A stretch of DNA of 64,000 nt from Pseudorasbora parva (Eukaryota > Chordata > Actinopteri > Cypriniformes > Gobionidae): the NCBI RefSeq assembly GCF_024679245.1, contig NC_090183.1, forward strand, positions 21,852,855 to 21,916,854. Direction: 5' to 3'. The position numbers and the translations under genes are program-made. Under the pieces are notes generated by a model, which was given only the letters and a program-made list of their open reading frames with translations, had not been told where the DNA came from and did not search any database. Shown here in pieces: positions 46,220 through 56,994 of the stretch (position 1 is its first letter; the number at the start of each line of letters is the position of its first letter).

Positions 46220-49200
46220 TCAGCAAAAATTGCTGAACTCAGCAAAAATTGCATATCATAAAATAATAGATCTGCAGATAGAGCCCTTAGACGGAGAAAA
46301 GCACTGCTTGTAAAAGCTGGGACCTCCAAATTGTAGAATCTGATAAAAGTGGGCGGAGAGACCCAGCCTGCTGCCGCACAGATTTCTTCCATGGAAGTGC
46401 CACATGACCAAGGCCAGGTTTTGAGTGATAAGTGCTTCAAGCTCGTGGTCTGAAGTAGTTAGGAAGGGGGACCCTTCACGGCTTCAAAAACCACGGCAAG
46501 GTCCCAAATAGGGACTGAGGAAGGGCGAGGCGGGTTTAATCTCCTGGCCCCTTTAAGAAAACGTGCAATAAGATCACTTTTCCCTAGTGAATGTGCTGCG
46601 ATCGGAGCGTGGTTAGCTGCTATTGCGGAGACATAAACTTTGAGCGTGGAGGGGTAATGACCCTCTTGGCGTCCATTAGCTCTTGGAGAAAAGTGAGCAG
46701 TTCCGCTACTTCGCATGAGTGTGCATCGATGTTTCGCGCAGCACACTGATTTGAAAACCAATTACCACTTCAAAGCAGAGCTGCCTGATAGCTTCCGAAA
46801 TAGTGTTCATAACTTGTCAGAGAGGTTTCCGGATACCCGTTGATGGGCCATACGTGGAGGGCCAACAACTCGGGACTGGGATGCCATATCTTCCCTTTCG
46901 CCAGTGTGAGGAGGTATTTCCTCAGAGGAATGGGCTATGGGGCTGTCTCTGACAGCTGAATCAGTTCGGAGAACCATGTGCGGTTCTTCCAAAGTGGGGC
47001 TATTAAAAGCACTGTGGATACTGTCTCCCTGATCTTTTTGATGGTTTGCAGCAGCATCGCGATTGGAGGGAGCATATAGAGGGAGTCTGGGCCAAACGTG
47101 GGCCAGGGCGTCCCTGCGTTTGCAGAAAAATATTGCGCAGCGAGTGTTATGCTAGCTGATTCGTTTGCGGGTGAAGAGACCATTCCCCTGGGGGAATGGG
47201 TCCTCTGGATAACATGTCCGGACCCCGATTCAGATTACCTGGCACATGAGCCGCCCTTAGGGAGATCAGATTGTGCTCTGCCCATAAAGGAGATGCTTAG
47301 CTATGCGGTGAAGAGTCTGATCTCGGCCGCCCTGGCGATTTTATGTACGTTACCAAGACGTGGTGGTTCTTATGACGTAAGCCACTCGTTCATGTGTCTT
47401 GAGTCTAAGACAGTGCCCAGAAAAGAAACTCTACTGATAAGCCTGCCCCTCGAAGGCGAATCTCAAGAATGGCCTGTAGTGGGGGGGCTATCTGAACGTG
47501 AAAGTGTGCATTTTTCAGGTCTATTGTGAAAAACCAATCCTCAGGGCGAATGTGCGCGAGGATTTGTTTCACTGTCAGCATCTTGAACGATCATGTCTAA
47601 ATGCTTTGTTCAGATGTCTGAAAAATGGGCCTGAGACCGCCATCCATTTTCGGGACGAGGAATTTGTCGCGACAGTTTTAACACTTCAGCGAGAAACATG
47701 TGACTGACACTGCTTCTCACTGAGGGCTCGACCACGGCTTGAATCACGGGGGTCTGCGAGCAAAACTGTAGCTAGTAACTGTGGCGGGGGAGGCGTGGTT
47801 TTGCGGGATCGGCAGAGGGAGAGAGAATGCGGAGCCGAGCGGGGCGTAAGTGGGTCAAGTGCAAATGAATAACACCTGTGTCTGATTGCAGTAATTGCCG
47901 TGGAGAGACGGCTTAAAAGCCACGACAGAGAGAGACGAGACAGAGAGAGTTTTGGACTGGGACTGAGACTGTGTGCTGGCTGTGAAGAGTGATCGTGAAA
48001 GCAGAGATTGACTGATTAACACTTTGGAGCAGCTGCTTCTGTTTGATGCGCCCACGTGCGCCTGTTATGTTTGTTATTGAGAGTTTGAATAAAAACCCGA
48101 GTCCCAGTCCAGCCGACCCCGCCTTCTTCCTTTCTCCCAAGAACCGAACTACAGTAACGCTACAGTTTTATATGTCCAACACCCGATTTGATATACCAGG
48201 AATACGCCTGCCAGGCCTGGGCTCGTGAAGCCAGGGGTTGAATTAGATTCAAGGGAGGGCCGCTTATTAATAGGGGCCTGTTAACCCCGTTGCTTGTGCT
48301 GTAACACTGAGCTTGTAACACTGTGGGGATAGTGTTTAAGTTTTGGCGGCGCAGGCTTTGCAGTGGGCGCACGCCTCACATTTATAGTGCTCGTGTCGCG
48401 AGCGAGTGCGCTTTGTGAAAAGTGCTTGGGTGCAGAAGTGCAGACTGTAAAGTGGGCACATTTACTTGATAGAAAAAGCTCTTTTGTGTGTTGTTGTAAA
48501 TAATGTGCAGTGGCGCGCACTGTGTAGTGGGCGCAACCTACGTAGAATTCCCACGGCGCAAGCCAGTGAGTGAGTCCACAGGGGTAAACGCACACAGCAT
48601 TAGTGTGCAGACGAGCATCTTTGACACAGGCTAGTTGACTGCAATATTCAATCATCTCCAGTCACTTAACTAAGGGAACTGGGAAAATGTAAGGAAGTTC
48701 GGGTGGTATGGAAGCCATTCTACAATGCCGTTATGCTCTAGTCTAGACTTAAAACGTGTGTGCAGACAGGCGTGTTTGACCACAGGCTAGTTGACTGCAA
48801 TATTTACATCTTCAGTCACCTGAACCAAGGGAACTGGAAGAATATAAGGAAGTCCATGTCCATATAATCCGGCCGCAGCGGGATTTATTTGTGATTTTGT
48901 GGGGCTGAATTAACAGTGCTTATGTAGGGGTGCACACTGTGTAGTGGACACATTGTCCACAGTGTCAAAACCTCTCCAGCCGCCTGAATAGAGGGGACTG
49001 GAAGAAGTGATAGAGTGAAATAGGCTTAGCTTGGCAGCCATATTCCGACGCCGTTATGCTCTGACAGTGAGCGCGTGCTATGACGTAAGATCTCTAGTCA
49101 GCGAACGCGTGCTGTGGAAAGGTCGCACGCTATTATGACAAGGCAGCCATTACAACTTCCTTGGCAGTAAGCGCGTGCTGCAGTGAGAAACGGACGTGAC

Positions 49201-49240
49201 GTAAGCCGCCCTTTGACATATCCAACACCCCCAGTTCGCT
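46220..49240 (-). mobile_element. DIRS-type retrotransposon, copy 2 (decayed)
   Basis: Read on the minus strand, 48,160-48,370 carries a pre-RT segment (ISGPPLNLIQPLASRAQAWQ). Next come 47.5-47.65 kb (FLVPKMDGGLRPI, DWFFTIDLKNAHFHV), 46,935-47,183 (APLWKNRTWFSEL), 46,459-46,761 (recombinase: [29 protein letters not shown]) and 46,165-46,440 (AAGWVSPPTFIRFYNL, with the catalytic Tyr). Many stops and shifts. It is interrupted by a solo LTR. Copy 1 at 13-16 kb belongs to the same class. Confidence 0.7.
47780..48153 (+). mobile_element. Solo LTR related to the Gmr1-like LTR
   Basis: Starts TGTGGCGGGGGAGGCGTGGT and ends ACCGAACTACA, flanked on both sides by GTAAC (47775-47779 and 48154-48158). 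The tail gtccagccgacccc and the general layout match the 37.5 kb LTR. AATAAA lies near 48,088. It cuts DIRS copy 2. Confidence 0.9.
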
Positions 49241-49244
49241 CGTC
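48600..49244. repeat. Imperfect tandem segments, possibly part of DIRS copy 2
   Basis: Blocks such as caggctagttgactgcaata, agggaactgg and the acgccgttatgctct type recur two to three times at intervals of about 160 bp. No frame. Confidence 0.5.
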
Positions 49245-49534
49245 TAACTTACTCTAGTATTCTCTGTCCGCTGCGCTTCTTCAGCATGGCGGCGGCAGAG
49301 TGACAAGAGCTTCTGTTTGAGTTTGTTTATATACTTTAGTATTCTCTGTCCATGGCAGTTCTTAGCGCGACTGAACGGGAGAAGAGGAAGAGTGAGGAAA
49401 AGTCTGTCCGCGGCACTTCTTAGTGCAACTGAACGAGAGAGGAAAAGTGAGGAAAAACTCTGTCTGTCCGCGGTGCTTCTACAGCACGGCAGCAGAGTGA
49501 CGAGAACTTCGGCTTGAGTTTGTTTATTTACTCT
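49245..49534. repeat. ~146-bp minisatellite, left part
   Basis: Units begin actctagtattctctgtccg and include agcagagtgacaagagcttc and gagtttgttta. The array is interrupted by the chromovirus at 49,535 and resumes at 54,690. Confidence 0.85.
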
Positions 49535-49970
49535 TGTCACGGACTAGAAAGAGACTGAAAGATCCAAATGCGTTAACTAATTTATTGACAGAACTGCATG
49601 AAGAACATAAAGTCCGAAGACCATAGAGACTCAGAACGGGCAGGCAGGATACAGGACAATCAGGCAGGTCCAGAAAACGGTGAAGGCGGTGAGCTGCTCA
49701 GGGGCTCGTGACGCAGGGGAAGCAGTGGGCTGAAGTGCCGCGGGAATCCAGGAATCCGGAACAGAGACGATCTCCCGGGAGAGAACAGCACACACCAGGG
49801 ACCACAGAGCCTGAAACGATCTGACAATGTGTGCAGTCAGTGCCACGTATATAAAGGCAGCGGTGATGAGTGCAGCAGGTGATAGTGCTCAGGCAATAAT
49901 CAGAAACCACGCCCCCAACACCACCACACAACACACAGTGAGAGAGACGACGGATTGATGAACCGTGACA
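49535..49970 (-). repeat. 3' LTR of chromovirus
   Basis: Third-order match to the other LTR with about six substitutions. On the minus strand it is preceded by the purine-rich tract complementary to gtacccctccccctaggag. Confidence 0.93.
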
Positions 49971-49982
49971 GTACCCCTCCCC

Positions 49983-50267
49983 CTAGGAGCGCCTCCTGGA
50001 GCTCCCAGGAGGACCTACCTGTCGATTGTAATCATCAATAAGGGAGTGATCCAGTATGTCCCTAGCGGGAACCCAACTCCTCTCCTCCGGACCGTAACCT
50101 TCCCAGTCCACCAAGTACTGGAATCCGCGTCCCCTCCGTCTCGAGTCCAGGATACGATTTACCGTATAGGTTGGTTCCCCATCTACGAGACGCGGCGGGG
50201 GAGGAACCGGGGCTGGCGGATTAATGTGGGAGTAAAACACGGGCTTTAATTTGGAAATATGAAACAC
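49983..50267 (-). pseudogene. Chromodomain end of chromovirus pol
   Basis: [20 protein letters not shown] followed by [19 protein letters not shown] is a chromodomain, with the aromatic positions Y, W and W present. In chromoviruses this domain at the end of integrase directs insertion towards particular chromatin. Two frame changes (about 50,300 and 50,360) separate it from the integrase frame upstream. Confidence 0.9.
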
Positions 50268-50317
50268 GGGGTGTATCCTCCCGTACGCAGGAGGTAGTAA
50301 GGCGTACTGTCACCGGA

Positions 50318-52153
50318 CTAAGAATTTTGGTGACAGGAAACGGGCCAATAAATTTGGGGGCCAGTTTTACTCACGGAGCGGAGAGGAATGTTTCTGGATG
50401 AAAGCCACACTTTTTGACCCACGACGTAGACGGGAGGCTTAGACCGGTGGCGATCGGCTTGGGCCTTGGTGCGCGCACGCACCTGGAGCAGAGTCTCGCG
50501 GGCTCTACTCCAAGTGTGGCGACACCTCTGGACGAATGCGTGGGCGGAGGGGACCGCGACTTCGGACTCCAGACTGGGAAAGAGTGGTGGCTGGTGCCCT
50601 AGGCTACACTCAAATGGCGAGAGGCCCGTACCCGACACTGGTAACGAATTATGGGCGTACTCAATCCAAGAGATTTGCTGGCTCCAGGACGAAGGATTCT
50701 TGGAGGCTAAACATCGCAACCCTCTCTCAAGATCTTGGTTGGCCCGCTCAGTCTGACCATTACTCTGGGGGTGAAACCCTGAAGACAGACTAACCGTCGC
50801 CCCCAGTAATTTGCAGAATTCGCGCCAAAATTTAGAAATAAATTGGGGCCCCCTGTCGGAAACCACGTCTATCGGAAGGCCATGTAAACGAAAGACGTGG
50901 TCAACGACAGCTACCGCTGTCTCCTTAGCCGAAGGTAAGTTGGCTAAAGGAATAAAATGAACCATTTTCGAGAACCGGTCCACGACGGTTAAAACAACCG
51001 TCTTGCCCTGTGAGGGCGGGAGGGCGGTGATGAAATCTAGTGCGATGTGGGACCAGGGTCTCGAAGGAACTGACAGCGGTTGGAGTAACCCATCGGGAGG
51101 GCGATTAGAAGTCTTACCAATGGCGCAGACTGAACAGGCCAAAACAAATTCCCGGATGTCGCGAGCCATGCGAGGCCACCAGAATCGTTGCTTGACCAAA
51201 AATTTAGTTCTATTTACCCCTGGATGGCAAGCTACATTGGAACAATGACCCCATCGTATAACGTCGGACCGAACTCCCTCTGGCACAAATAACCGACTCG
51301 GTGGCCCGCCGGGCGGAGGCGTTACCCCTTCTAGGGCCGACTTGACCCTCGACTCGACCTCCCATATGAGTGTGGAGACAACCAGTCTCTCAGGTAAAAT
51401 ACACTCGGGAGTAGACGGGCGTTCGGAGCGGTCAAAAACGCGCGACAAAGCATCGGGTTTGATGTTTTTGGAACCCAGGCGGTACGATAGAGAAAAATTG
51501 AAGCGTCCGAAAAAAAGGGCCCACCGAGCCTGCCTAGAGTTGAGTCTTTTAGCAGATCTGATGTACTCAAGATTCTTATGATCGGTCCATACGATAAAAG
51601 GTACCTCTGACCCCTCTAACCAATGACGCCATTCCTCCAATGCAAGTTTGACTGCCAACAATTCTCTGTTACCAATGTCGTAATTGCGTTCGGCTGGGGA
51701 TAAACGATGAGAAAAAAATGCGCACGGGTGCATCTTGTCATCCGAGGAAGAGCGCTGGGAAAGAACTGCACCTACCCCCGTCTCTGACGCATCAACCTCC
51801 ACCACGAACTGTCTAGATGGATCAGGGGTCACCAGAATGGGAGCCGAAACAAAGCAGCTCTTAAGTTTGGAAAATGCAACCTCGGCTGCACCAGACCACC
51901 TGAAGACAGTTCTGGAGGAGGTCAACGCTGTCAGAGGCGCGGCTAGTTGGCTGAAGTTGCGAATAAAACGCCGATAGAAATTGGCGAATCCCAGAAACCT
52001 CTGTAGGGCCTTACGAGAATCTGGACTTGGCCAATCTATCACAGCCTTAACTTTGTCAGGATCCATGCGCATTCCCTCGGATGAGACGATATAAAAGGAA
52101 AGGAACAGACTGTGCATGGAACGCGCATTTCTCCGCCTTGACAAAAAGCCCAT
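50318..52153 (-). pseudogene. Chromovirus pol: late RT, RNase H, integrase
   Basis: A 611-codon open frame holds the RT thumb and connection ([19 protein letters not shown]), RNase H ([19 protein letters not shown]), the integrase HHCC finger ([18 protein letters not shown]), and the DDE core ([40 protein letters not shown]). It is joined to the preceding frame by a lesion near 52,090-52,100 and leaves frame near 50,360. Confidence 0.9.
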
Positions 52154-53363
52154 TCTCTAGCAACCTCTGAAGCACTAGTCTGACGTGTTGGACATGCTCC
52201 TGGAGAGACGAAGAAAAAATCAATATGTCATCCAGGTAGACATACAGAAACTGATCGACCATGTCTCCCAACACGTCATTGACTAGTGCCTGGAAGACTG
52301 CGGGGGAGTTGGAAAGCCCGAAGGGCATAACCAAATATTCAAAATGGCCCCTAGGGGTATTAAATGCCGTCTTCCACTCATCCCCCTCTCTTATGCGCAC
52401 CAAATGATAAGCATTACGTAAGTCCAATTTCGTGAATACGGATGCTCCCTGTAACCTCTCGAAGGCTGAAGACATCAACGGCAAAGGATAAGTATTCTTT
52501 ACCGTGATGTTGTTCAACCCCCGGTAATCAATACAAGGTCGCAGAGAACCATCCTTCTTACTCACGAAAAAGAACCCCGCCCCCGCTGGAGAAGAAGAGG
52601 GGCGGATGAACTCGGAGGCTAGAGAATCAGAAATGTATTTCTCCATGGCCTCCCTCTCAGGTAAAGAAAGAGAGTATAACTTGCCTTTGGGCGGAGACTT
52701 GCCTGGCAGTAAGTCTATAGCACAGTCATAGGGACGGTGGGGAGGGAGAGAAGCAGCCCGGGACTTACTGAACACCTCCTTCAGGTCGAGGTACTCCGCA
52801 GGCACGTTAGATAAATCCGTCGTCTCCTCCTGAAACACAGAACAAGACACAGACGAACGAGCAGAAACAAGACAAGAGGCATGGCACTGATTACTCCAAC
52901 CAATTACTGAATTGTGTCCCCAGTCAACCCTGGGATTGTGCTTCAGCAACCAGGGATGACCGAGGACAATGGGGATGAGGGGGGAGTCCGTGATGAAAAA
53001 TTTGATAGTCTCTGTGTGATTGCCCGATATGATCAGAGTGAGGGTGTCAGTGGTGTGTGTGATGGTGGGAAGAGTCTGTCCGTTAAGGGCGTGCACAGCA
53101 ATGGGGTTGGGGAGGGAGGTGAGGGGGATCTGGAGCTGTGAAGCGAGGTGGCGGTCCAAAAAACTACCCTCTGCCCCGGAGTCCACCAACGCCTGGCAGT
53201 GATGGGATCCGATGGCCCACTGCAACCTACCCGGCAGGAGAGTCACGGACGAGGATTTCCCCAACGCAGCTCCACCCGACAGTAACCCCCGTTCTACTGT
53301 CGGGCTCGCTCTTTTAACGGACACTGGTTGAGGAAATGCCCCGCCGCGCCACAATAAAGACAC
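52056..53363 (-). pseudogene. Chromovirus pol: protease and RT
   Basis: It overlaps the gag frame by about 70 nt in the -1 phase, as in sushi elements and PEG10-type genes. Protease: [49 protein letters not shown] and [13 protein letters not shown] with the catalytic YLDD. The frame is lost shortly after QSVPFL, near 52,095, by a small indel. Confidence 0.9.
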
Positions 53364-54235
53364 AAACCTCCCGTCTTCCGGCGTTCTCTCTCCTCCCGGG
53401 AAAGCCGAGCTCTCCCCACCTGCATGGGCTCGTGATCGATGGGTGGGCTGACCGTGTCATTGGCCAGAAACTCCCGGTACTCTGATAATCTCCTTGTCTG
53501 AAAACGTTGGTCACGGTACTCTAGGCGTGAGTCCACTCGCACAGCCAACTCCATGAGTCCGTTAAGATTAGTGGGTAGTTCCAGTGTGAAAATCTCCCGT
53601 TGGACACGGTCAGCCAGCCCATGCAGGAAATAATCCCACTGCGCCTCCTCGTTCCATTTGCACTCTGCTGTTAAAGTCCGGAACTCGATGATGTAATCGG
53701 AGACGGGTCGATTGCCTTGGCGAAGCTCCGCCAGTCTTTGGGCCGGCTCGCGGCCCACTATGGCACGATCGAAGACCCGTCTCATCTCCTCCGAGAGTGC
53801 TTGGAACGAGGAGCAGCATGGATGTTGGTTCTCCCAAACCGCCGTTCCCCACAGCGCAGCACGGCCCGCCAGCAGATTGAGAACCAATGCCACTCTGGAA
53901 TTCTCAGTGGCGAATGTCATAGGCTGTAATGAGAAAAACAGTGAGCATCTGGTTAAAAAGGATCTACACAGATTAGGCTCGCCTGCGTAGCGTTCCGGCG
54001 TGCGGATGCGGGGCTCGTGCTGGCCGCCGATGTTGACTGGGTTCTGGGGAACCGTCGGTGGGGCTGGCGCAGCGGGTTGTCTGAGTTGTTGAAGCTGGGT
54101 GGAGAGCTCGGACACCTGCGCCACGAGAGCCTGTACCGCCTGGGTGGTCGCTGTCACCTGTTCATCCTGGCGATCCATCCTCTGGTTACTGTTAGCGAGA
54201 TACTCCTGCAGTCCTGCAACTCTCGCTGGATCCAT
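53294..54235 (-). CDS. Chromovirus gag (PEG10/RTL-like), intact
   Basis: From ATG at 54233-54235 the frame gives about 313 codons: an N-terminal coiled-coil-like region ([19 protein letters not shown]), a capsid region ([55 protein letters not shown]) and one CCHC knuckle ([14 protein letters not shown]) near the end, stopping TAG at 53,296. This Gag family is the one domesticated in mammals as PEG10 and RTL genes. The frame open further upstream would begin inside the LTR, so the internal ATG is preferred. Pol is reached by a -1 shift within about 70 nt. Confidence 0.9.
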   Translation of the reverse strand: MDPARVAGLQEYLANSNQRMDRQDEQVTATTQAVQALVAQVSELSTQLQQLRQPAAPAPPTVPQNPVNIGGQHEPRIRTPERYAGEPNLCRSFLTRCSLFFSLQPMTFATENSRVALVLNLLAGRAALWGTAVWENQHPCCSSFQALSEEMRRVFDRAIVGREPAQRLAELRQGNRPVSDYIIEFRTLTAECKWNEEAQWDYFLHGLADRVQREIFTLELPTNLNGLMELAVRVDSRLEYRDQRFQTRRLSEYREFLANDTVSPPIDHEPMQVGRARLSREERERRKTGGLCLYCGAAGHFLNQCPLKERARQ

Positions 54236-54241
54236 TTTGTG

Positions 54242-54252
54242 GTCAGATCGTT
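54242..54252 (-). promoter_or_regulatory. Self-primer binding site of chromovirus
   Basis: On the minus strand AACGATCTGAC lies one base after the 5' LTR. It is exactly complementary to GTCAGATCGTT inside the LTR (54,544 down to 54,534), placed about 30 nt after TTTATATA, where the transcript should start. This is the Tf1-type self-priming layout. No tRNA-type TGG primer site is present. Confidence 0.8.
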
Positions 54253-54253
54253 C

Positions 54254-54689
54254 TGTCACGGACTAGAAAGAGACTGAAAGATCCAAATGCGATAACTCAT
54301 TTATTGACAGAACTGCACGAAGAACATAAAGTCCGAAGACCATAGAGACTCAGAACGGGCAGGCAGGATACAGGACAATCAGGCAGGTCCAGAAAACGGT
54401 GAAGGCGGTGAGCTGGTCAGGGGCTCGTGACGCAGGGGAAGCAGTGGGCTGAAGTGCCGCGGGAATCCAGGAATCCGGAACAGAGACGATCTCCCGGGAG
54501 AGAACAGCACACACCAGGGACCACAGAGCCTGAAACGATCTGACAATGTGTGCAGTTAGTGCCACGTATATAAAGGCAGCGGTGATGAGTGCAGCAGGTG
54601 ATAGTGCTCAGGCAATAATCAGAAACCACGCCCCCAACACCACCACACAACACACAGTGAGAGAGACGACGGACTGATGAACCGTGACA
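54254..54689 (-). repeat. 5' LTR of chromovirus
   Basis: Contains TTTATATA on the minus strand (54,574 to 54,567) and the predicted transcript start GTCAGATCGTT. It ends at the ACTCT duplication. Confidence 0.93.
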
Positions 54690-55060
54690 ACTCTAGTATT
54701 CTCTGTCCGCGGCGCTTCTTAGCACGACTGAACGAGAGAAGAGGAAGAGTGAGGAAAAACTCTGTCTGTCTGCGGTGCTTCTCCAGCACGGCGGCAGCAT
54801 AGTGACAAGAGCTTTGGCTCGAGTTTGTTTATTTACTCTAGTATTCTCTGTCCGCGGCGCTTCTTAGCGCAACGGAACGAGAGAAGAGGAAAGAAAATTC
54901 TACGGCGGCGGTGGAGGAAAGGAGCCGCGGTGGCAGCAGAGTGGAGAGAGTGATCGGCTTGAGATTGCTCATGTCCTCTAACATTGTCTGTCCGCAGCGC
55001 TTCTACAGCGCGATGGAACGAGAGAAGAGGGAGAGTGAGGAGTGCTCCGTCTTTCCGCGG
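54690..55060. repeat. ~146-bp minisatellite, right part
   Basis: Units start at 54,690 and about 54,836, and a degenerate one at about 54,973, each with ctgtccgcggcgcttct and acgagagaagagg. Confidence 0.85.
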
Positions 55061-55864
55061 GGCTTATTCGGAAGAGGGAGAGAATCTTTGCATATAACAA
55101 GCCTGAAGTTCTTTGAAGTGGCGTTGCAACAGCAATACACACACACACACACACACACACGCGCGCACAACACAACATAGACACACAGAATAAAGGATAT
55201 TTAACACCGGATGGTGCAGCTGGAATGCAGGTGCCTGAAGGCAGAGACCCGGTGGGAATCCGCCGTCCTCAGGGCTGCAGTGATGTTCCGCTGGTTGCTT
55301 TTCGACAGCGGTTTGCTTGATTCCGGAGGTTAGCGATGGTGTTGATGAAGGAGATAAAATCTGAGACCTATGGAATCAGGGTCTTGTATAGCCTCCTGTA
55401 TGCTAATATAATCCCCTTTTTCGGCGGTCTCTCTGGAGCGCCCCCATTGGTTGGTTCCTCTCAGCTGCCTCACCATAGGTTCATGCATTTGCCGCAACCC
55501 GGCCAATCAGAGCGTTCCTCGCGCCGGGCTATTGCCGTGCAGCTGCACTGCGCTTAACATAGATACCATTATTAATAAAGTTTTGCTTCATATTCTCAAG
55601 AAAAGGAGTTTTTCCCATACGCAATACGAGGAACCTCTCGAAAGGGAACAATGGAGTAGTGCATTTGAATGTGCTTTGTGTGAATGTCCCCTAGGTTTAT
55701 GTTTGGGGTGGTTTTACAATAAACAAACAGACACCTATAGTGGTCAGCTAAAGAAATGTATTTAAACACATAAGCCATAAGTTACATCGCATGCTTCATT
55801 GATAAATTAACTATACGTTCGTGTTGTTTACTTATGTTTACTCACGCGCCGATAACTAACAACA
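55061..55864. other. Unassigned; (AC)n tract at 55,136-55,162
   Basis: The GC-rich stretch 55,430-55,560 (ccaatcagagcg) might belong to an end of DIRS copy 2 but lacks proof. No gene. Confidence 0.4.
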
Positions 55865-56088
55865 TACACTCTAAAAAATTCTGTGTAAAAAACAACCCAA
55901 TGTTGGATCAAATATGGACTAACCCAGCAGTTGGGTTGTTTTAACCCAGCGATTTGGTTGTCTTAAGCAAAGATTTAACCCAACCACAGGGTTAAAACAA
56001 CCCAATCGCTGGGTTAAAACAACCCAATTGCTGGGTTAGTCAATATTTGACCCAATATTGGGTTTAAACAACCCAGCATTAGAGTGTA
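55865..56088. mobile_element. Palindromic miniature element (aacccag-rich)
   Basis: Starts acactctaa and ends ttagagtgt. The interior repeats gctgggtt and aacccagc in both orientations (aacaacccaa, ttgggttgtt), making a nearly complete self-complementary fold of about 220 bp. TA lies at both edges. No frame. Confidence 0.8.
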
Positions 56089-56582
56089 GACATTTGAAGA
56101 AGTTTTACTCACCACCTGCTTCCAAAGCACGATCGTGAACCTTTATCGTCACCACTCCATCAAAAACACACTTCTTTGGTGATGTTGTTGATTTGGTGAA
56201 GTCCTGAGACAGCAGTGAGAGCAGTGCTTATGGGCGCCGTGCATTTGCTCGCACGCGCACCCTTCTAGGAGAAGAGCCCGTACCGCCCATACAAGGACAT
56301 TCCAACCTGTTGATGTCAAGTGGACTCACACTCGAAAAAAACTCTCCGTGAGAAACCGGAAGGAGTATTTTTGACACAGAAATACTCCATCAAACGTCCA
56401 ACTTATTTTTTGAAACTTTGTCCATGTTTAGGATGGGAATCCAAGGCTTTAACAGTGTAAAAAGCTCAGTATACATGAAACAGCATTTCACCCCCGCTTT
56501 AATGTTTTAATCGTTGAAATAACGATCCCTTCAACGCATATTTCTCATTTTTCTCATTCAAATAATATACCCGATTCTTGAT

Positions 56583-56810
56583 GCAATCAGTCACATGACA
56601 CACGAAGGGCCAATGGCATTTTACAATTAAAACTGACATAATTACGCAATCGGTCACATGACACACGAAGGGCCAATGGTATTTTACAATTAAAACTGAC
56701 ATAATTACGCAATCGGTCACATGACACATGAGAGCCAATGACATTTTACAATTAAAGCTGACATAATGACGCAATTGGTCACGAGACACACGACACCCAA
56801 TGCTGTCAAA
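56583..56810. repeat. 63-bp tandem repeat, ~3.6 copies
   Basis: Units begin gcaatcggtcacatgacaca at 56,583, 56,646, 56,709 and 56,771. The third and fourth are diverged. Confidence 0.95.
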
Positions 56811-56994
56811 GCTGTTTCTTGCAGGCAAATTTTGAAATTTGTTTATAATCGGTGGATGGACTTGACACTGCTGGTCGCATTTGGGGATTTTCCTCACACA
56901 AACCAAACGCTTGTCCTCGGAACACAATTGTTCCTGCAGTTGTATCTGCTTGTGATTTTTGATCTGCCTGTTTTTTTTTTTTTGTTTTTTTTAA

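Larger units (their letters stand above)
49535..54689 (-). mobile_element. Sushi-type gypsy chromovirus (pol frameshifted)
   Basis: Two 436-bp LTRs (49535-49970 and 54254-54689; TGTCACGG...CCGTGACA) flank minus-strand gag and pol. The target duplication is ACTCT at 49530-49534 and 54690-54694. I count about six differences between the LTRs, roughly 1.4%. Order on the minus strand is gag, protease, RT, RNase H, integrase, chromodomain. At least three frameshifts in pol make it non-autonomous now. Confidence 0.93.

Noticed and set aside
54236..54259. Upstream extension of the chromovirus gag frame
   Set aside because: It would begin at a GTG inside the LTR and overlap the self-primer site; the ATG at 54,235 is preferred.
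56583..56810. Short regularly spaced repeats considered as a CRISPR-like array
   Set aside because: The units are contiguous with no unique spacers, and the DNA is vertebrate.
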